Below the pieces are notes generated by a model that ran no database searches, was not told the origin of the DNA, and was given only the letters and a program-made list of their open reading frames with translations. Shown here piece after piece: positions 10,666 to 21,206 of a stretch of 64,000 bases of DNA. Numbering within the stretch: the first letter of the stretch is position 1; each line of letters starts with the position of its first letter. The translations under genes and the position numbers were made by a program. The DNA lies in contig JANFNE010000011.1 of the NCBI GenBank assembly GCA_024867545.1, positions 1 to 64,000 of the forward strand, given 5' to 3'. The stretch is from Phytopythium helicoides (taxonomy: Eukaryota > Oomycota > Peronosporomycetes > Pythiales > Pythiaceae).

Positions 10666-12610
10666 TTAGTTGGAGTCGTGCATCTCTGCCCAAGTAGGAG
10701 ATGGCGTTGTGAATACGTGCCCGTCGAGCTAGGTTTACACAGTATTAGACTACAATAGTATTCACAAAATGCGTCGCAGAAACGCACCTTGTACTCAAGT
10801 GCATGCAGCCAGATCCGAGCACAATGAAGTTGAGTCTCGTTGAATGCTTCAGCTTCTCCAACGCGGCACCACGAGCACGTACGCTTCATGAAGTCTTCTT
10901 CAGATTCGCTCTCTTGGCGCGGAGTTGACAAGTCCACTGGCTTTTTTGATGCGAGGAGATCGCATACATTGTCACCTTCCTCGTTACCTTCACTACCCAA
11001 GATGTCACTACCATTTCCATCGTTTGCTTGCTTAGCAGCTGAAATCTCCGCGAGGCGTTCAGCACTCTCGCCATAGTGGAGCTCTCCACCGTAACATGGG
11101 TCGTTTGCAATTGGAAAACCAACGAGTTGCAAGTGAAGACGGATTTGATGTGTTCGACCAGTCACTGGACGACACTCAACCACGCTGGTCATTTCATCCG
11201 GAGAGTGGAGAAGCTTCACCACAGTTTCGGACGGCTTTCCTTCTTGATGACATTCCCAAACCCCATCGCGAGCCGAAAGGCAACGCAGGGGGCAATTGAT
11301 GCGTACACGTGTCGTCGAATTGACATCGTCGTGCTCAAAGGTGATGATACTTGCTGAACACTTGGCATGAGCAGTTTCCTGGATATGTTTCTCGATTTTG
11401 TCATCGATTTGGGCTGGAAAAGAGCCACGAACCCGAGCAAGGTACGTCTTGGAGGCTACACGGTCGGCTGTTTGATTCAAAACAAAAATAAGGATATGAG
11501 AATCGGGATCCATATACGTCAAATCGATTTACAGCAACAGTACCGATGCACAGCGACAATGCTTTCGCCTTTGCCGGTGTCTTAGCAAAGATAACAACGC
11601 CTGCAGTTCGGGCAGTCAACGTCTGTCAAGCGCAACGATAGCAGGTTCGACCCCGGCAAAACGCACTTACCAGACGTGAGTCGATCAAGTCGGTGAACGA
11701 TATGAAGCTGAGGTAAATCGGGACGCATCGCCTGAACGATCGAGTGGAGCGAGTTTTGACGATAGGCGCCGCATGGGTGGGTCGGGATCGAAGATGGCTT
11801 GCTCACCACAAGCTGGAAGCGTAGGCAAGAAATTATGAGCTCATAGCGTTGATGAACATCTTGCGATGCAATCTGCGCACCATCAGCTCATCTTCGTACA
11901 CGACTGGGATCTCATCGCCCGCTACAGGGGGTTCGTGACGGTGCGCCTATTAGGGTAGGGGCGTCAGTTCGAGAAGAAATTCGCTGATCGGCAGGAAAAG
12001 TGAGCTGGTACCTTGTGGACAATGAGATCGCCGTTTTTGAGAATTGTGGCTGATGGTACGATCTTCTGGTTGACAGTGATGCGGCCGGAGGCAATTGCGA
12101 ATTGCTAGCACCCACCCTCTCCGTGAGTGCCACATCCAACCTATTACAATTCAAAAGTAGCTGTCCTCACATAATACTCGGGCGAGTTGGCGCCAAACTC
12201 GGTCGTGAAGATCTCGAGCAGCTCGCGGCCAAACCACCGCTCCTTGGCGAACGTCCGGAACTCGTACACGTACGGCTCCACCATCCTGTAGCCTGCCATT
12301 TCACACAATTACCCAAGCAGTCAACACCATAACGTCATAGAGGACTCGAAGTTGAGAGCACACCTCGATCGAACGAGTACTTGGGCTTTGGCGTAGCGAA
12401 CTTGGCATCGTGCTTGCTCTTTCGCTTCTTGGCATCTCGTTGGTCGCCTCCCGCACGCTCCGCAGCTCTCCGCAGCTTCTTCTGCTGCTTTTTGGACAGC
12501 GCAGAAGGCTCTTCGCTGGGATTAGCCACTGCTGAGGTAGACGCGGCGTCATGGGCAACTACAGGAGAAGCGGCAGCGGTGGCGGGCGGGCTATCATCAG
12601 CGCCGTCCAT
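10666..12610 (-). CDS. RNA pseudouridine synthase, RPUSD2/PUS9 (RluA) family
   Basis: Eight exons fit in phase: 12610-12364, 12292-12171, 12104-12012, 11946-11881, 11812-11671, 11600-11544, 11467-10788 and 10728-10666. A lysine-rich N-terminus is followed by the family block YRMVEPYVYEFRTFAKERW and an S4-like segment (ASGRITVNQ...HRHEPP). Then come KPSSIPTHPCG, the catalytic HRLDRLTSG (the Asp attacks uridine), RPVTGRTHQIRLHLQ and a C-terminal WLHALEYK. The order matches RPUSD2 and yeast Pus9/Rib2, which make pseudouridine 32 in tRNA; the exact RNA target is inferred. An acidic spacer of about 70 residues before CSWC is also seen in animal RPUSD2. No deaminase domain is present, unlike yeast Rib2. 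Confidence 0.88.
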
Positions 12611-12741
12611 GATAACTGGCTGTCAAAGAGGAGAGTTGAATTATGGCAAACTCATCAAAATTCATTTATAATGAAAATTAGGAAAACGAAAGTAGAACCA
12701 GTTGAAGTGTTGGGTTTGCCAAGAGGCATTGGAGGAGCTTT

Positions 12742-15700
12742 CTACTCGAGCGTGCTGGTGGCGAGCAGCGGCGTGGTCTCCGCTGGGTTTTTGAAGAGCA
12801 GCGACTTGCCGTCGTTGACGCCAAAGTCTGGAGGCAGCTGCGGCGGCGAGTAGTAGCGAAGCAGAAGCGAAGACGTGACGACCGACACGGACGAGATGGC
12901 CATGGCGCCGCCGGCGAACATCGGCGGGATGCTGTAGCCGAACGGGTATAGCACTCCCGCTGCGAGCGGAATCAGCAGACAATTGTATCCGAGTGCCCAG
13001 ACATAGTTGAGGCGGATGCGGTTGAAGATGGTGCGAGACAAGTCCAGTGCAGTGATAACGTCCGACAGGTCCGACTTCATGAGCACCATACCAGCTGTCT
13101 CGACCGCGATCTCCGTTCCAGCACCAATTGCGATTCCAAGATCAGCCTGAGCGAGGGCAGGCGAGTCATTGATGCCATCACCGACCATCGCAACGCGCCG
13201 ACCCGAGCTCTGCAGCTGCTTGACTTTGGATGCCTTCTCGGACGGCACCACCTGCGCCATGACGTTGCGGCGCTTGATACCGAGCTGATCCGCGATGCTC
13301 ATGGCCGTGCGAGTGTTATCACCCGTAACCATCCACACGTCGAGTCCCATTTGCTTGAGCTTCTTGATCGTGCGCACTGACTCCGGGCGTGGCGCGTCAG
13401 CGATGCCAAACACAGCACTGAGCTCACCATCGATGCCAACATACACGGGCGTCTTGCCTGCGTTCTGGAACGTTATGGTCGCCTGGTCCAGCATGATGCT
13501 GTCCAGGCGGCGATGCGAGTTCTCAAGCATCCATTCGCGGTTACCAATCACGACTCGTCGGCCCGACACTGTGCAAGAGATGCCGCGGCCAGAGACGCCC
13601 TGGAATGCAGTCGGCTGCTCCAGCGAAGGCGAAATGAACTTGGCGTAGTCGATAATTGCGCGACCAAGAGGATGCTCGCTGCCGAGCTCAGCCGAACCAG
13701 CCAGCGTGATGAGCTCTTCAGCCGAGAGCTTCTTGTTCAGCACGACGACATCAGTAACAGTGGGCTGGCCAGCCGTCAGGGTGCCCGTCTTGTCAAACAG
13801 AATCGTATCAATATTGTGCGCAGCTTCTAGCGGCTCACCACCCTTGATCAGTACACCATGCTCGGCTCCGACTCCAGTGCCCACCATAACCGCAGTAGGA
13901 GTTGCCAACCCAAGCGCACACGGGCACGCAACCACGAGCGTCGCAATGCCGAAGTTGAAGGCAAACACGAACAAGCTGTCAGTCGACGGTATCCAGCTGG
14001 ATGGGACGACTCCAGTGACACACAAAATGTACCAAGCCGAGAACGTGATGAACGACAGGACCAGCACGGTTGGGACGAAAATCGAAGCAACATAGTCTGC
14101 GTAAGCCTGAATCGGAGCCTTGGACGTTTGCGCGTCTTCCACGAGACGGATGATCTGGCTCAGCGCCGTGTCATTGTCGACACCAGTCACCTTCATATGG
14201 AACAGGCCATCCGTGTTTACCGTCGCCCCAAGAACACGGTCACCAACCTGCTTCTTGATCGTCTTCGACTCGCCCGTCAGCATCGACTCGTCGACTCGAC
14301 CTTCACCGTACACAACAACCCCATCAGCAGGAACTGATGATCCGCGAACAACCTTGAGCACATCTCCTCGTTGCACAAGCTCGATCGGGACGACCTTCTC
14401 CTCACGGATCTTGGTGCCATCTGCGCTGAGCACGAGCAATGTCGCCGACTTGACTTGTAGCTCCATCAGCTTGCTCAATGCTTCGGATGTCTTGCCCTTT
14501 GCCACTGCCTCAAGGTACTTTCCAATGAGTACAAACGAAACAAGCATCGCGGCGGTCATAAACATATCTGCAGACGCAACACTGGAGTCCCGAAGCAGGA
14601 ACCCGCGCAAGACGCTGAAGAGACCGTAGAAGAAGGAAGCATTCGAGCCCATTGACACGAGGAAAGACATGCCAAGCATCCGGTTCTTGAGACCCTTCCA
14701 AGCATCAATATGGAAGCGACGTGCAGAGTAGAACTGCACGGGTGTGGAAAGAATTGCCACCAACAAAGTCATCCATGAGATACCGCGAATGGCATCCGTC
14801 ATCAGCATCTCATTGACGGCGTCGATGTTTCCCAAAATCATCATAATGATCGTAATTGGAACCGTGAACACAACAGCAACAAAGAAGCTCTGGCGGTAGC
14901 GAGTAATTTCTCGAGAGCGCTGGTCGTCAAGTGCGCGCTGGGCTTCCTTGCCAGACACGTAGGAGGCATCATAGCCAATGTCTTCGACGGTCTCAACTAA
15001 TGAACGGATGCCGACGAGGTCCTTGTCATAACGGATCACAGCTTTCTCTGTCGCAAAGCTGACAGTCGCGGACACGACGCCATCGGTCATGTTGAGTGCC
15101 GATGAAACTGAGTTCGCGCACGAATTGCAGGTCATGCCTCCGATCAGGAGCTGCGCTTCCCCAATGTTGCGCTTGCTCGCTTGCTCTTGGCTAATAGTGA
15201 GGACGACGTCGTTTGAAGCCGCTGGGACGGACGGCGAAGGCTTAGGAGCAACAGCACTTTTAGTGGGCATCGGTGTGATTGCAGCCGACGTTCCAACCGA
15301 TGATGAACGACCATTTGTCAATAGCGTCACCACACTAGCGTGAAACTTCGGTGCAACATTCTCGACGATAGCAACAAGAGCTTCTCCGGTGTTGAACTTC
15401 TCCGAGTCCACACTAATTGTGGCTTGCTTGGCATCGAAGTCGACAGTTGCAGACACGACGCCATCGGCTGACTGAAGAGCGTCTTGGATCTTGCGAGCAC
15501 AATTCTTTGCGCAACTCATGCCTTCAATTGCTAGTACGACAGTTGATGTAGCCTGCGGCGAACTGGCTGTAGAAGTACCAACTGACTTCAACAGTGAAGC
15601 CGGCTCAGTAATCACACGGGCATCAAACTTCGAGCCAGCACTGCGCACGATGTTGACCAGATCGTCATCTGCAACGTCTACGCCCGGCTCTAGTGCTATA

Positions 15701-17037
15701 GTTGCGAGCTTGTTGGAAAAGTCGACGATAGCACTCTTGACTGCGGGGGCATTTTCCAATGCGGTTTCCACCTTGCGCGCACAGCTCTTTGCACAACTCA
15801 TACCCGAAACTTCGAGGTAAACTGTTTTCCGGGTTCTGAGGTTGGGCGAAGCAACATGAGCCGAAAACTTCTCACCAACGGCACCGACGACATTGATGAG
15901 GTCCTTGTCGCTGGTATGGCTAGATGGGTCAAGAAAAATAGTAGCACGCTTACTCTTGAAGTCAACCTTGGCACTAATGACGCCATCGGTGTCGTTTAGC
16001 GCAGTCTGAATCTTGCGTGCACAGTTCGTAGCGCAGCTCATGCCTTCGACCGTTAGATGGACGACTCGGGAGTCGCCATCGCTGGCAAATGGCTCATAGC
16101 GAGATGCGTCAAACTTGGGTGCAACAGCACGCACAACTTCGATGAGGTCGTCTGCAGTGACGGTACTATCAGGTTCGAGGAGCACTGTCGCGCGCTTGTT
16201 CCCAAAGTCGACCGTCGCTTCGATGACGCCTTCCGCAGCACCCAGCGCGTCTTGAATTCGGCGGGCGCAGTTTTTGGCACAGCTCATCCCTTCAATGTTC
16301 AGCAGAATAGCTCCAGCGACCGAGCTGGTCCGGACCTTGCGTTCTTTAGCAATCGTGGCCTCAAACCTGGAGCTGGCTCCCCTCACGGCCTTGATGAGGT
16401 CGACCTCGGTCGCCGTGCACCCCTTCGCCAGCGCGATCTCTGCCGACCGCGTCTTGGAGTCAACGTGGATATGCTGCACGCCCGGGATGGCCTCCAGCGC
16501 GCGGATGACGCGCGTGCCGCAGTTGGTCATGCAGCGCATGCCCTCGATCTTGAGGCGCACAATCCGGTCGCGGTGCTGCCACACAGGATAGGCAACGAGT
16601 CTCGAGGGCGTCGAGCGCTGCACGACATCCGCGAGCTCGGCCTCCTGGGCCGTGATGCTGGCCTCCTCGGCCGCCGTCTCGATTTTGAGGATCTTCTCCT
16701 GCACGTCCAGCCGCACGCGCAGCACACCGCGCACGCGCTCGAGCGCCGCGACCACCCGCGCGGCATCTTCTCCCTCTCCACCGCCCTCCTTGAGCCCCGG
16801 CACGATCAGGAACACGACGCGCGTGTCGTCGCCTGGAAAGTGCGACGAGACGGACGGGACGTCCTCGTTCTCCGGCACGCACGCGCCCTCCGCGAGCGTC
16901 TTGGCGCCCGCCGCGCGCTCCACGAGCGGCAGCAGCTCGTTCTCTCGCTCGTCGTCGGTCGGCGCGGCGTGTGAGAGCCCGCTGGCGCCGTTGCTGGCGC
17001 GACGCGCGCGCTTCTCCGGCGACTTGTGCTTCCCCAT
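12742..17037 (-). CDS. Copper-transporting P1B-type ATPase with multiple HMA domains
   Basis: Single exon, 1431 residues. The N-terminal half is a chain of heavy-metal-associated modules. The first is degenerate and lacks cysteines. Five follow with a GM(R/S)C-x-x-x-C core (e.g. GMSCAKNC), from about residue 160. The last, near 636, has the canonical GGMTCNSC (CxxC). The P-type core is complete: TGES, CPC in transmembrane helix 6 (near 1036), phospho-acceptor D1082 in DKTGTLT, SEHPLG, MVTGDN and GDGINDSPALAQAD. The CPC and two N-terminal-type sites point to Cu(I) export or delivery to the secretory pathway (ATP7/CCC2 role). It is long for the family because of the extra HMA modules. The start MGKHKSPEKR lies about 20 bases after a TTCATTCGC initiator-like motif. 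Confidence 0.95.
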   Translation of the reverse strand: MGKHKSPEKRARRASNGASGLSHAAPTDDERENELLPLVERAAGAKTLAEGACVPENEDVPSVSSHFPGDDTRVVFLIVPGLKEGGGEGEDAARVVAALERVRGVLRVRLDVQEKILKIETAAEEASITAQEAELADVVQRSTPSRLVAYPVWQHRDRIVRLKIEGMRCMTNCGTRVIRALEAIPGVQHIHVDSKTRSAEIALAKGCTATEVDLIKAVRGASSRFEATIAKERKVRTSSVAGAILLNIEGMSCAKNCARRIQDALGAAEGVIEATVDFGNKRATVLLEPDSTVTADDLIEVVRAVAPKFDASRYEPFASDGDSRVVHLTVEGMSCATNCARKIQTALNDTDGVISAKVDFKSKRATIFLDPSSHTSDKDLINVVGAVGEKFSAHVASPNLRTRKTVYLEVSGMSCAKSCARKVETALENAPAVKSAIVDFSNKLATIALEPGVDVADDDLVNIVRSAGSKFDARVITEPASLLKSVGTSTASSPQATSTVVLAIEGMSCAKNCARKIQDALQSADGVVSATVDFDAKQATISVDSEKFNTGEALVAIVENVAPKFHASVVTLLTNGRSSSVGTSAAITPMPTKSAVAPKPSPSVPAASNDVVLTISQEQASKRNIGEAQLLIGGMTCNSCANSVSSALNMTDGVVSATVSFATEKAVIRYDKDLVGIRSLVETVEDIGYDASYVSGKEAQRALDDQRSREITRYRQSFFVAVVFTVPITIIMMILGNIDAVNEMLMTDAIRGISWMTLLVAILSTPVQFYSARRFHIDAWKGLKNRMLGMSFLVSMGSNASFFYGLFSVLRGFLLRDSSVASADMFMTAAMLVSFVLIGKYLEAVAKGKTSEALSKLMELQVKSATLLVLSADGTKIREEKVVPIELVQRGDVLKVVRGSSVPADGVVVYGEGRVDESMLTGESKTIKKQVGDRVLGATVNTDGLFHMKVTGVDNDTALSQIIRLVEDAQTSKAPIQAYADYVASIFVPTVLVLSFITFSAWYILCVTGVVPSSWIPSTDSLFVFAFNFGIATLVVACPCALGLATPTAVMVGTGVGAEHGVLIKGGEPLEAAHNIDTILFDKTGTLTAGQPTVTDVVVLNKKLSAEELITLAGSAELGSEHPLGRAIIDYAKFISPSLEQPTAFQGVSGRGISCTVSGRRVVIGNREWMLENSHRRLDSIMLDQATITFQNAGKTPVYVGIDGELSAVFGIADAPRPESVRTIKKLKQMGLDVWMVTGDNTRTAMSIADQLGIKRRNVMAQVVPSEKASKVKQLQSSGRRVAMVGDGINDSPALAQADLGIAIGAGTEIAVETAGMVLMKSDLSDVITALDLSRTIFNRIRLNYVWALGYNCLLIPLAAGVLYPFGYSIPPMFAGGAMAISSVSVVTSSLLLRYYSPPQLPPDFGVNDGKSLLFKNPAETTPLLATSTLE

Positions 17038-18490
17038 GTCTTTTCGCGAATGAACCGGTGGCGAGCAGTGGGAAAAAAAAACTAAGAAAAACTAAGATGC
17101 ACTGGATATCTATATGGTGATTGGATGAAATCCAGCGTGAAGTGCGCCATGAGCCAATGAAAAGGAGCGGATACGGATTGCGTAAGCTTATGTCGCTGGA
17201 CGCAAATATGGGTACCGCACAGGATCTGGATCCAAGCAGGGCGGAAAATGCAACGTTCCGTCGGTGGTGAGGGGAGGTGCTGAGATTTGAGTGGACCATT
17301 CACTTATAACGATGGCTGCAGGCGTCATCTCGCCCCAAATGAGCCCCACGAGCTTTGCGACTTTGCGCGGCGGCGGCCACCATCAACAAAAATGCCTCGT
17401 TGGCGCCGGTTCGTTGTCGTCGCTTCCAATTTTCGACGTGGCTTTTTCTGAACATGACGAAGGGCGGACCTTTTTCAAATGTGGCGGGTTGGAAGAGGCT
17501 AGCGATCGCCTCCACTTGCAGGACTTGCACGGATTCCCCGCGATTGGCTGCTGGCTCAACAGATAGCTTGATTGGCCTCGAGTTCAACATACCGCTGCGC
17601 TAGCGTTGTCGGCAAACTTACGGGAAAAAAAAAAAAAAAAGCTTTCAGAAGTACTGTAGTATAGCGTCTACCTCACTTTGCAGGAAATCCCTCCCTCGAA
17701 AATGCCTTCCCCTCCCCATCATTTGGGGGAATTCGTATAGTATGAGCTGCAAGCTGCCGGACTCGAGGAGTTTTGTGGTCGTGGGTTTGCTTACTTATTG
17801 AAGAGATGGTTGGTTTCCTGCTGGATCTCATCACCGACGAGGCTGTCAAGTGTCGCCCAGCAGCTGCACGCTCGCCCGCGGAGTCTAACACTAGCAGGCA
17901 CTCCTTCTTTGCGAAGACGATTTGTGGGCGACATCTGATGCCGCAACTTCGGCGGAGTCGCGCTCCAGTAGCAGCAGCAGGTATAGCCATGTTGGCCAAT
18001 GTGGATAACCAACAGACGGATCTCGTCAGCACCGAGGGTGTGAATGCACTTGGACGGGAACTACTCTTCAGCAGTCATTACCACATGTGGTGCTAACGCT
18101 TTCAGGAGACGTGCAGCCCACAAAGCAAGCCCTTCACCATCTCATTCGTTGTCATCAATATGACGACCACCAATTGACTAACAAAGTGATGTTAGAAGCC
18201 ATCGACCAGTCAGTTTCGAGCTGCCTCAACCTCCCAAACGCGGTAACGCGATCATCGCGCTCGTGTTGGCATGCAACCCAAACATGCACGCGCCAGTGCT
18301 TCCTCCACAGGTTGCGTTGCCGCAGCCTGGAAGGCTCAGCTTCAACACTTCTACAATTGACAGAATACGTAGGCGAGTACCGCCAACTACTCTATTTGTC
18401 ACTTTCGACAGCGCCTTCCATACGGGATTTGACAATACCCATCGTCCATCAGCGGCCGAGCACCAGCAAACCTCGAGTCCCTCGCTCCTC
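17038..18490. other. 1.45-kb intergenic region, no gene recognised
   Basis: This is the largest gap, lying between the divergent Cu-ATPase and RbfA genes. I find only short frames without family features. Several CCAAT or ATTGG pentamers (near 17133, 17154, 17543 and 17570) and poly-A/T runs (17069-17077, 17625-17640) look promoter-like. A non-coding RNA or a small spliced gene cannot be excluded. Confidence 0.35.
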
Positions 18491-19860
18491 ATGCCGGCGG
18501 CGCTGCTCTCTGCTCGCGCGCTCGCTCTGCGGGCGGCGCGTCACGCGCAACGCGCTGGTGCTGTGACTGCCGCTGGCGCCAGCGCCGGCGCGCAATCGCG
18601 CGAGCTGCACGCGTCGTCGGCGCTCCAGGCGCGGCGCAAGGCTCGCGGGTCGGCTGTGGCTCGCTCTCCGCCGACTTCGGCCGTGTTTGATGGGCCACCG
18701 TCCGCTCTCGCGCGTGACGAGGTGCGGGGGTTGATGTATTTGCTGCTTTTTTGTGTGGGTTCATGCGCGCTAATGGAGTTGGCTGTGTGGTGGAAGGACG
18801 ATGAGGAAGAGGACTTTGAGCAGTGGGCGGGCAAGATGCAGGTCCGTAGCGCTGCGCGCAAGCGCGACGCGGACAAGGAGAGCGTGCAGAACCTCGTGCC
18901 GATCGAGATTGAGGGAGAGGATGATGAAGACCTGGAGCAGGACGAGGAGACACAGGAGTTCCTGAGCCACGTGGACGAGCTCTTCTCGTTGGCGCCGAAT
19001 GAGTTCGAGAAGCGCATGAGGACATCGGAGAAGCGCGAGGCCGCCGCGCGCCGCCCTGCCAAGCGCCGCGGCGAAGCTAGCGACGACTACGATGAAGATG
19101 AAGATGACGAGAGTGACCGCGTCAAGGAGCGCATCTCGAAGAAGAAGTTGCTCAAGGCGCTCGACGAGCTCAGCCCCACCAAGTCCAAGAAGAACCTGGA
19201 AGGGATGCCGATGGTGCGCACTGCTGCGAGTACGTGGTTCACTGGCATGAACATTTATGATGAGAGTTTGCATGTAATAATCATATCCGGGTCACGATTT
19301 TCAGAAACCAAGATGGCCGCTCCTTTGGAAAAGACTACCAAGAACAATGCAGAAAAGGCGTCGTACCGCCAAGCCCGCGTCGAGCTTACTGTTGTCGACT
19401 TCGTGCAGAACCTGCTCCTCGAGCAGTCTGATACGACTGGCATTGACGTCATCCCCAGCTTTGTAGAGGTACGTTTGCCTCGCGGAAGTGCATGTCGCCG
19501 TCTCTCACATTTCTGCTTTGTTCTTCAGGCGAGCGTGTCGCCGGATCTGCGCCGCATCATCCTGTTTTGGGAGCCCGTCCGGCTGAACTCAGACAACCAG
19601 GTGATCTCCAAGCGCAAGGTTGCTGGCATTGAGACCCGCCTCGGAAAGCAGGAGCGGTGGGTGCGTGCCCAGGTAACTCGCTACCTGAACCTCAAGGTAA
19701 GCAGTGCGATTACTTTCCTTTCATCATTGGTCCGTGATGCTTACTTTCCTGTCAACAGTATTCTCCGATCATTGAGTTCAAGCAGCGGAAAGCCCACAAG
19801 TCGGACGAGGCACGCGCGCTTTTTGATAGCGAGATGCAGTGGCTGGACCGGTTCAAATAG
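18491..19860 (+). CDS. RBFA: Mitochondrial ribosome-binding factor A (RbfA) homologue
   Basis: Four exons fit in phase: 18491-19229, 19305-19468, 19529-19696 and 19759-19860. They give about 390 residues. The N-terminus (MPAALLSARALALRAARHAQ) is Arg/Ala-rich and typical of a mitochondrial presequence. A hydrophobic segment, MYLLLFCVGSCALMELAVWW, and a long acidic/basic linker follow. The C-terminal domain has the RbfA core RQARVELTVVDFVQNLLLEQ and VSPDLRRIILFWEP, the conserved V-S-P-D-L element. RbfA matures the small ribosomal subunit rRNA. The putative membrane segment and the acidic linker are not part of bacterial RbfA and may tether the factor to the inner membrane; that is inference. 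Confidence 0.75.
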
Positions 19861-20000
19861 AGATGAGCTGAACATGGACACACATTTGACCCATGGAAAG
19901 CTAGATGTAGTAAATTGAGGAGCAATCACTCGTGTTTGTTCAGCAGACCGCGAGTAGGTTGGTCATCGCTAACATGCACTGCTTCGTTCGGCCCTCTCGC

Positions 20001-20954
20001 TTACTTCTGCACAAGCTCGTACAGGTCCGAGCGCGTCTGGAAAGACGTGGGGATGTTGCGGCGCATCTCCTCGACGTTCTCCAGGTTGACATCGGCGTAC
20101 ACGATGGACTCACCGTGCTCGCACGTGGCGACGACCTCTCCCCACGGCGAGATGACTGACGAGTGGCCCCAGGCCTGGTAGCCACCCTCGGGTCCGCGCG
20201 CAGGCGAAGCCGCAGCCACGTACAGCTGGTTGTCGACAGCGCGCGCACGCTGGAGCAGCTCCCAGTGGGCCGGTCCAGTGGTGAGGTTGAATGCGCCGGG
20301 GAAGATGAGCATCTTGGCGCCCTGCTTCTTCATGAGCATCGAGAGCTCCGGGAAGCGGATGTCATAGCAGATGCCAACGCCGATCTTGCAGAAAGGCGTG
20401 TCAAAGAGCGTCATGGAGCTGCCAGCCGAGAGCGTGTCGGACTCCTTGAAGGTGATCTTGCCGGGCACATCAATGTCGAAGAGGTGAACCTTGCGGTGCT
20501 TGGCGATGATCTCTCCCTCGGGCGAGAAGGTGATGCTCGTGTTGTACACCTTGCCCTCGGCGTCCTTCTCGGGGATGGATCCGCCGACGAGGTAGATGTG
20601 GAGCTTGGCCGCAAGCTGCGAGAGCGCAAAGGTCGACGGGTGCTTGTTGGCGTCCAGCTGCGCCTTGGCGGCCGGGATCTCCTCGGCGTACTGGGGGAAG
20701 GACGTGGTGGCGTACGGCGAGTTCCAGCACTCGGGCAGCACGACGATCTGCGCCGCGTTGGCGGCCGCCGTCGAGATGGCGGCCGTGGCCGTCGCGATGT
20801 TCTTGGCCTTGTCGTCGCCCACGCCGATCTGGCACAGCGCGATCTTGAACGACGCGGGGGAGCTCATGCTGCGGGACGCGAAACGAGACGAGGCGGGTAA
20901 CTTCAGGAGTGGCGAGCGGCGGGCCACCGGCGTCAGCAAGCGCCGCGCCAGCAT
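20001..20954 (-). CDS. NIT2: Omega-amidase/nitrilase family hydrolase (NIT2-like)
   Basis: About 317 residues, no intron in the coding part. The catalytic triad is visible: Glu in LPECWNSPY, Lys in KHRKVHLFDID and Cys in GICYDIRFPE. The FKESDTLSAG segment and AFNLTTGPAHWELL are characteristic of NIT2, which deaminates alpha-ketoglutaramate and alpha-ketosuccinamate. Two in-frame starts are plausible. The first, at 20954, gives an Arg-rich presequence (MLARRLLTPVARRSPLL). The second, at 20867 (MSSPASFKIALCQ), gives a cytosolic form, so dual targeting is possible. The frame is open to 21050, but that extension contains no targeting features. It is convergent with RBFA and divergent from the small mitochondrial protein gene. 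Confidence 0.9.
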   Translation of the reverse strand: MLARRLLTPVARRSPLLKLPASSRFASRSMSSPASFKIALCQIGVGDDKAKNIATATAAISTAAANAAQIVVLPECWNSPYATTSFPQYAEEIPAAKAQLDANKHPSTFALSQLAAKLHIYLVGGSIPEKDAEGKVYNTSITFSPEGEIIAKHRKVHLFDIDVPGKITFKESDTLSAGSSMTLFDTPFCKIGVGICYDIRFPELSMLMKKQGAKMLIFPGAFNLTTGPAHWELLQRARAVDNQLYVAAASPARGPEGGYQAWGHSSVISPWGEVVATCEHGESIVYADVNLENVEEMRRNIPTSFQTRSDLYELVQK

Positions 20955-21206
20955 CTCGCGGAGTGGCCCCGCGGCGACCGGCTGGTGCTCAACTGCAAGC
21001 AAATCATGGTAATGGCGCAAACGCCACAAGCACTTTCCGCGCCACGCCATTTCAGGGCAGTTGGGACTATTTTATGAGGTTGAATAGGATGAGCGAGGAG
21101 ATATCCTGTTGTTGAAGGGATTGAACTAGATTAAGGTGGAAGAGTCGTGTGGCGTGCTTGTCTTTCACCCAGCCGCACATCCTGAACAACCCAAGAAGAC
21201 GTCGAG
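20955..21206. promoter_or_regulatory. Shared bidirectional promoter region (omega-amidase / small mitochondrial protein)
   Basis: These 252 bp separate two divergent starts, so both promoters and 5' leaders must lie here. A splice-like GGTTGAATAGG and pyrimidine stretches are present, but I cannot place an initiator confidently. Confidence 0.4.

Noticed and set aside
16057..16974. 305-codon plus-strand frame inside the Cu-ATPase gene
   Set aside because: Antisense shadow; no recognisable domain, and the opposite strand is a certain gene.
20163..20900. 245-codon plus-strand frame opposite the omega-amidase
   Set aside because: Antisense shadow, low-complexity Arg/Gly-rich.
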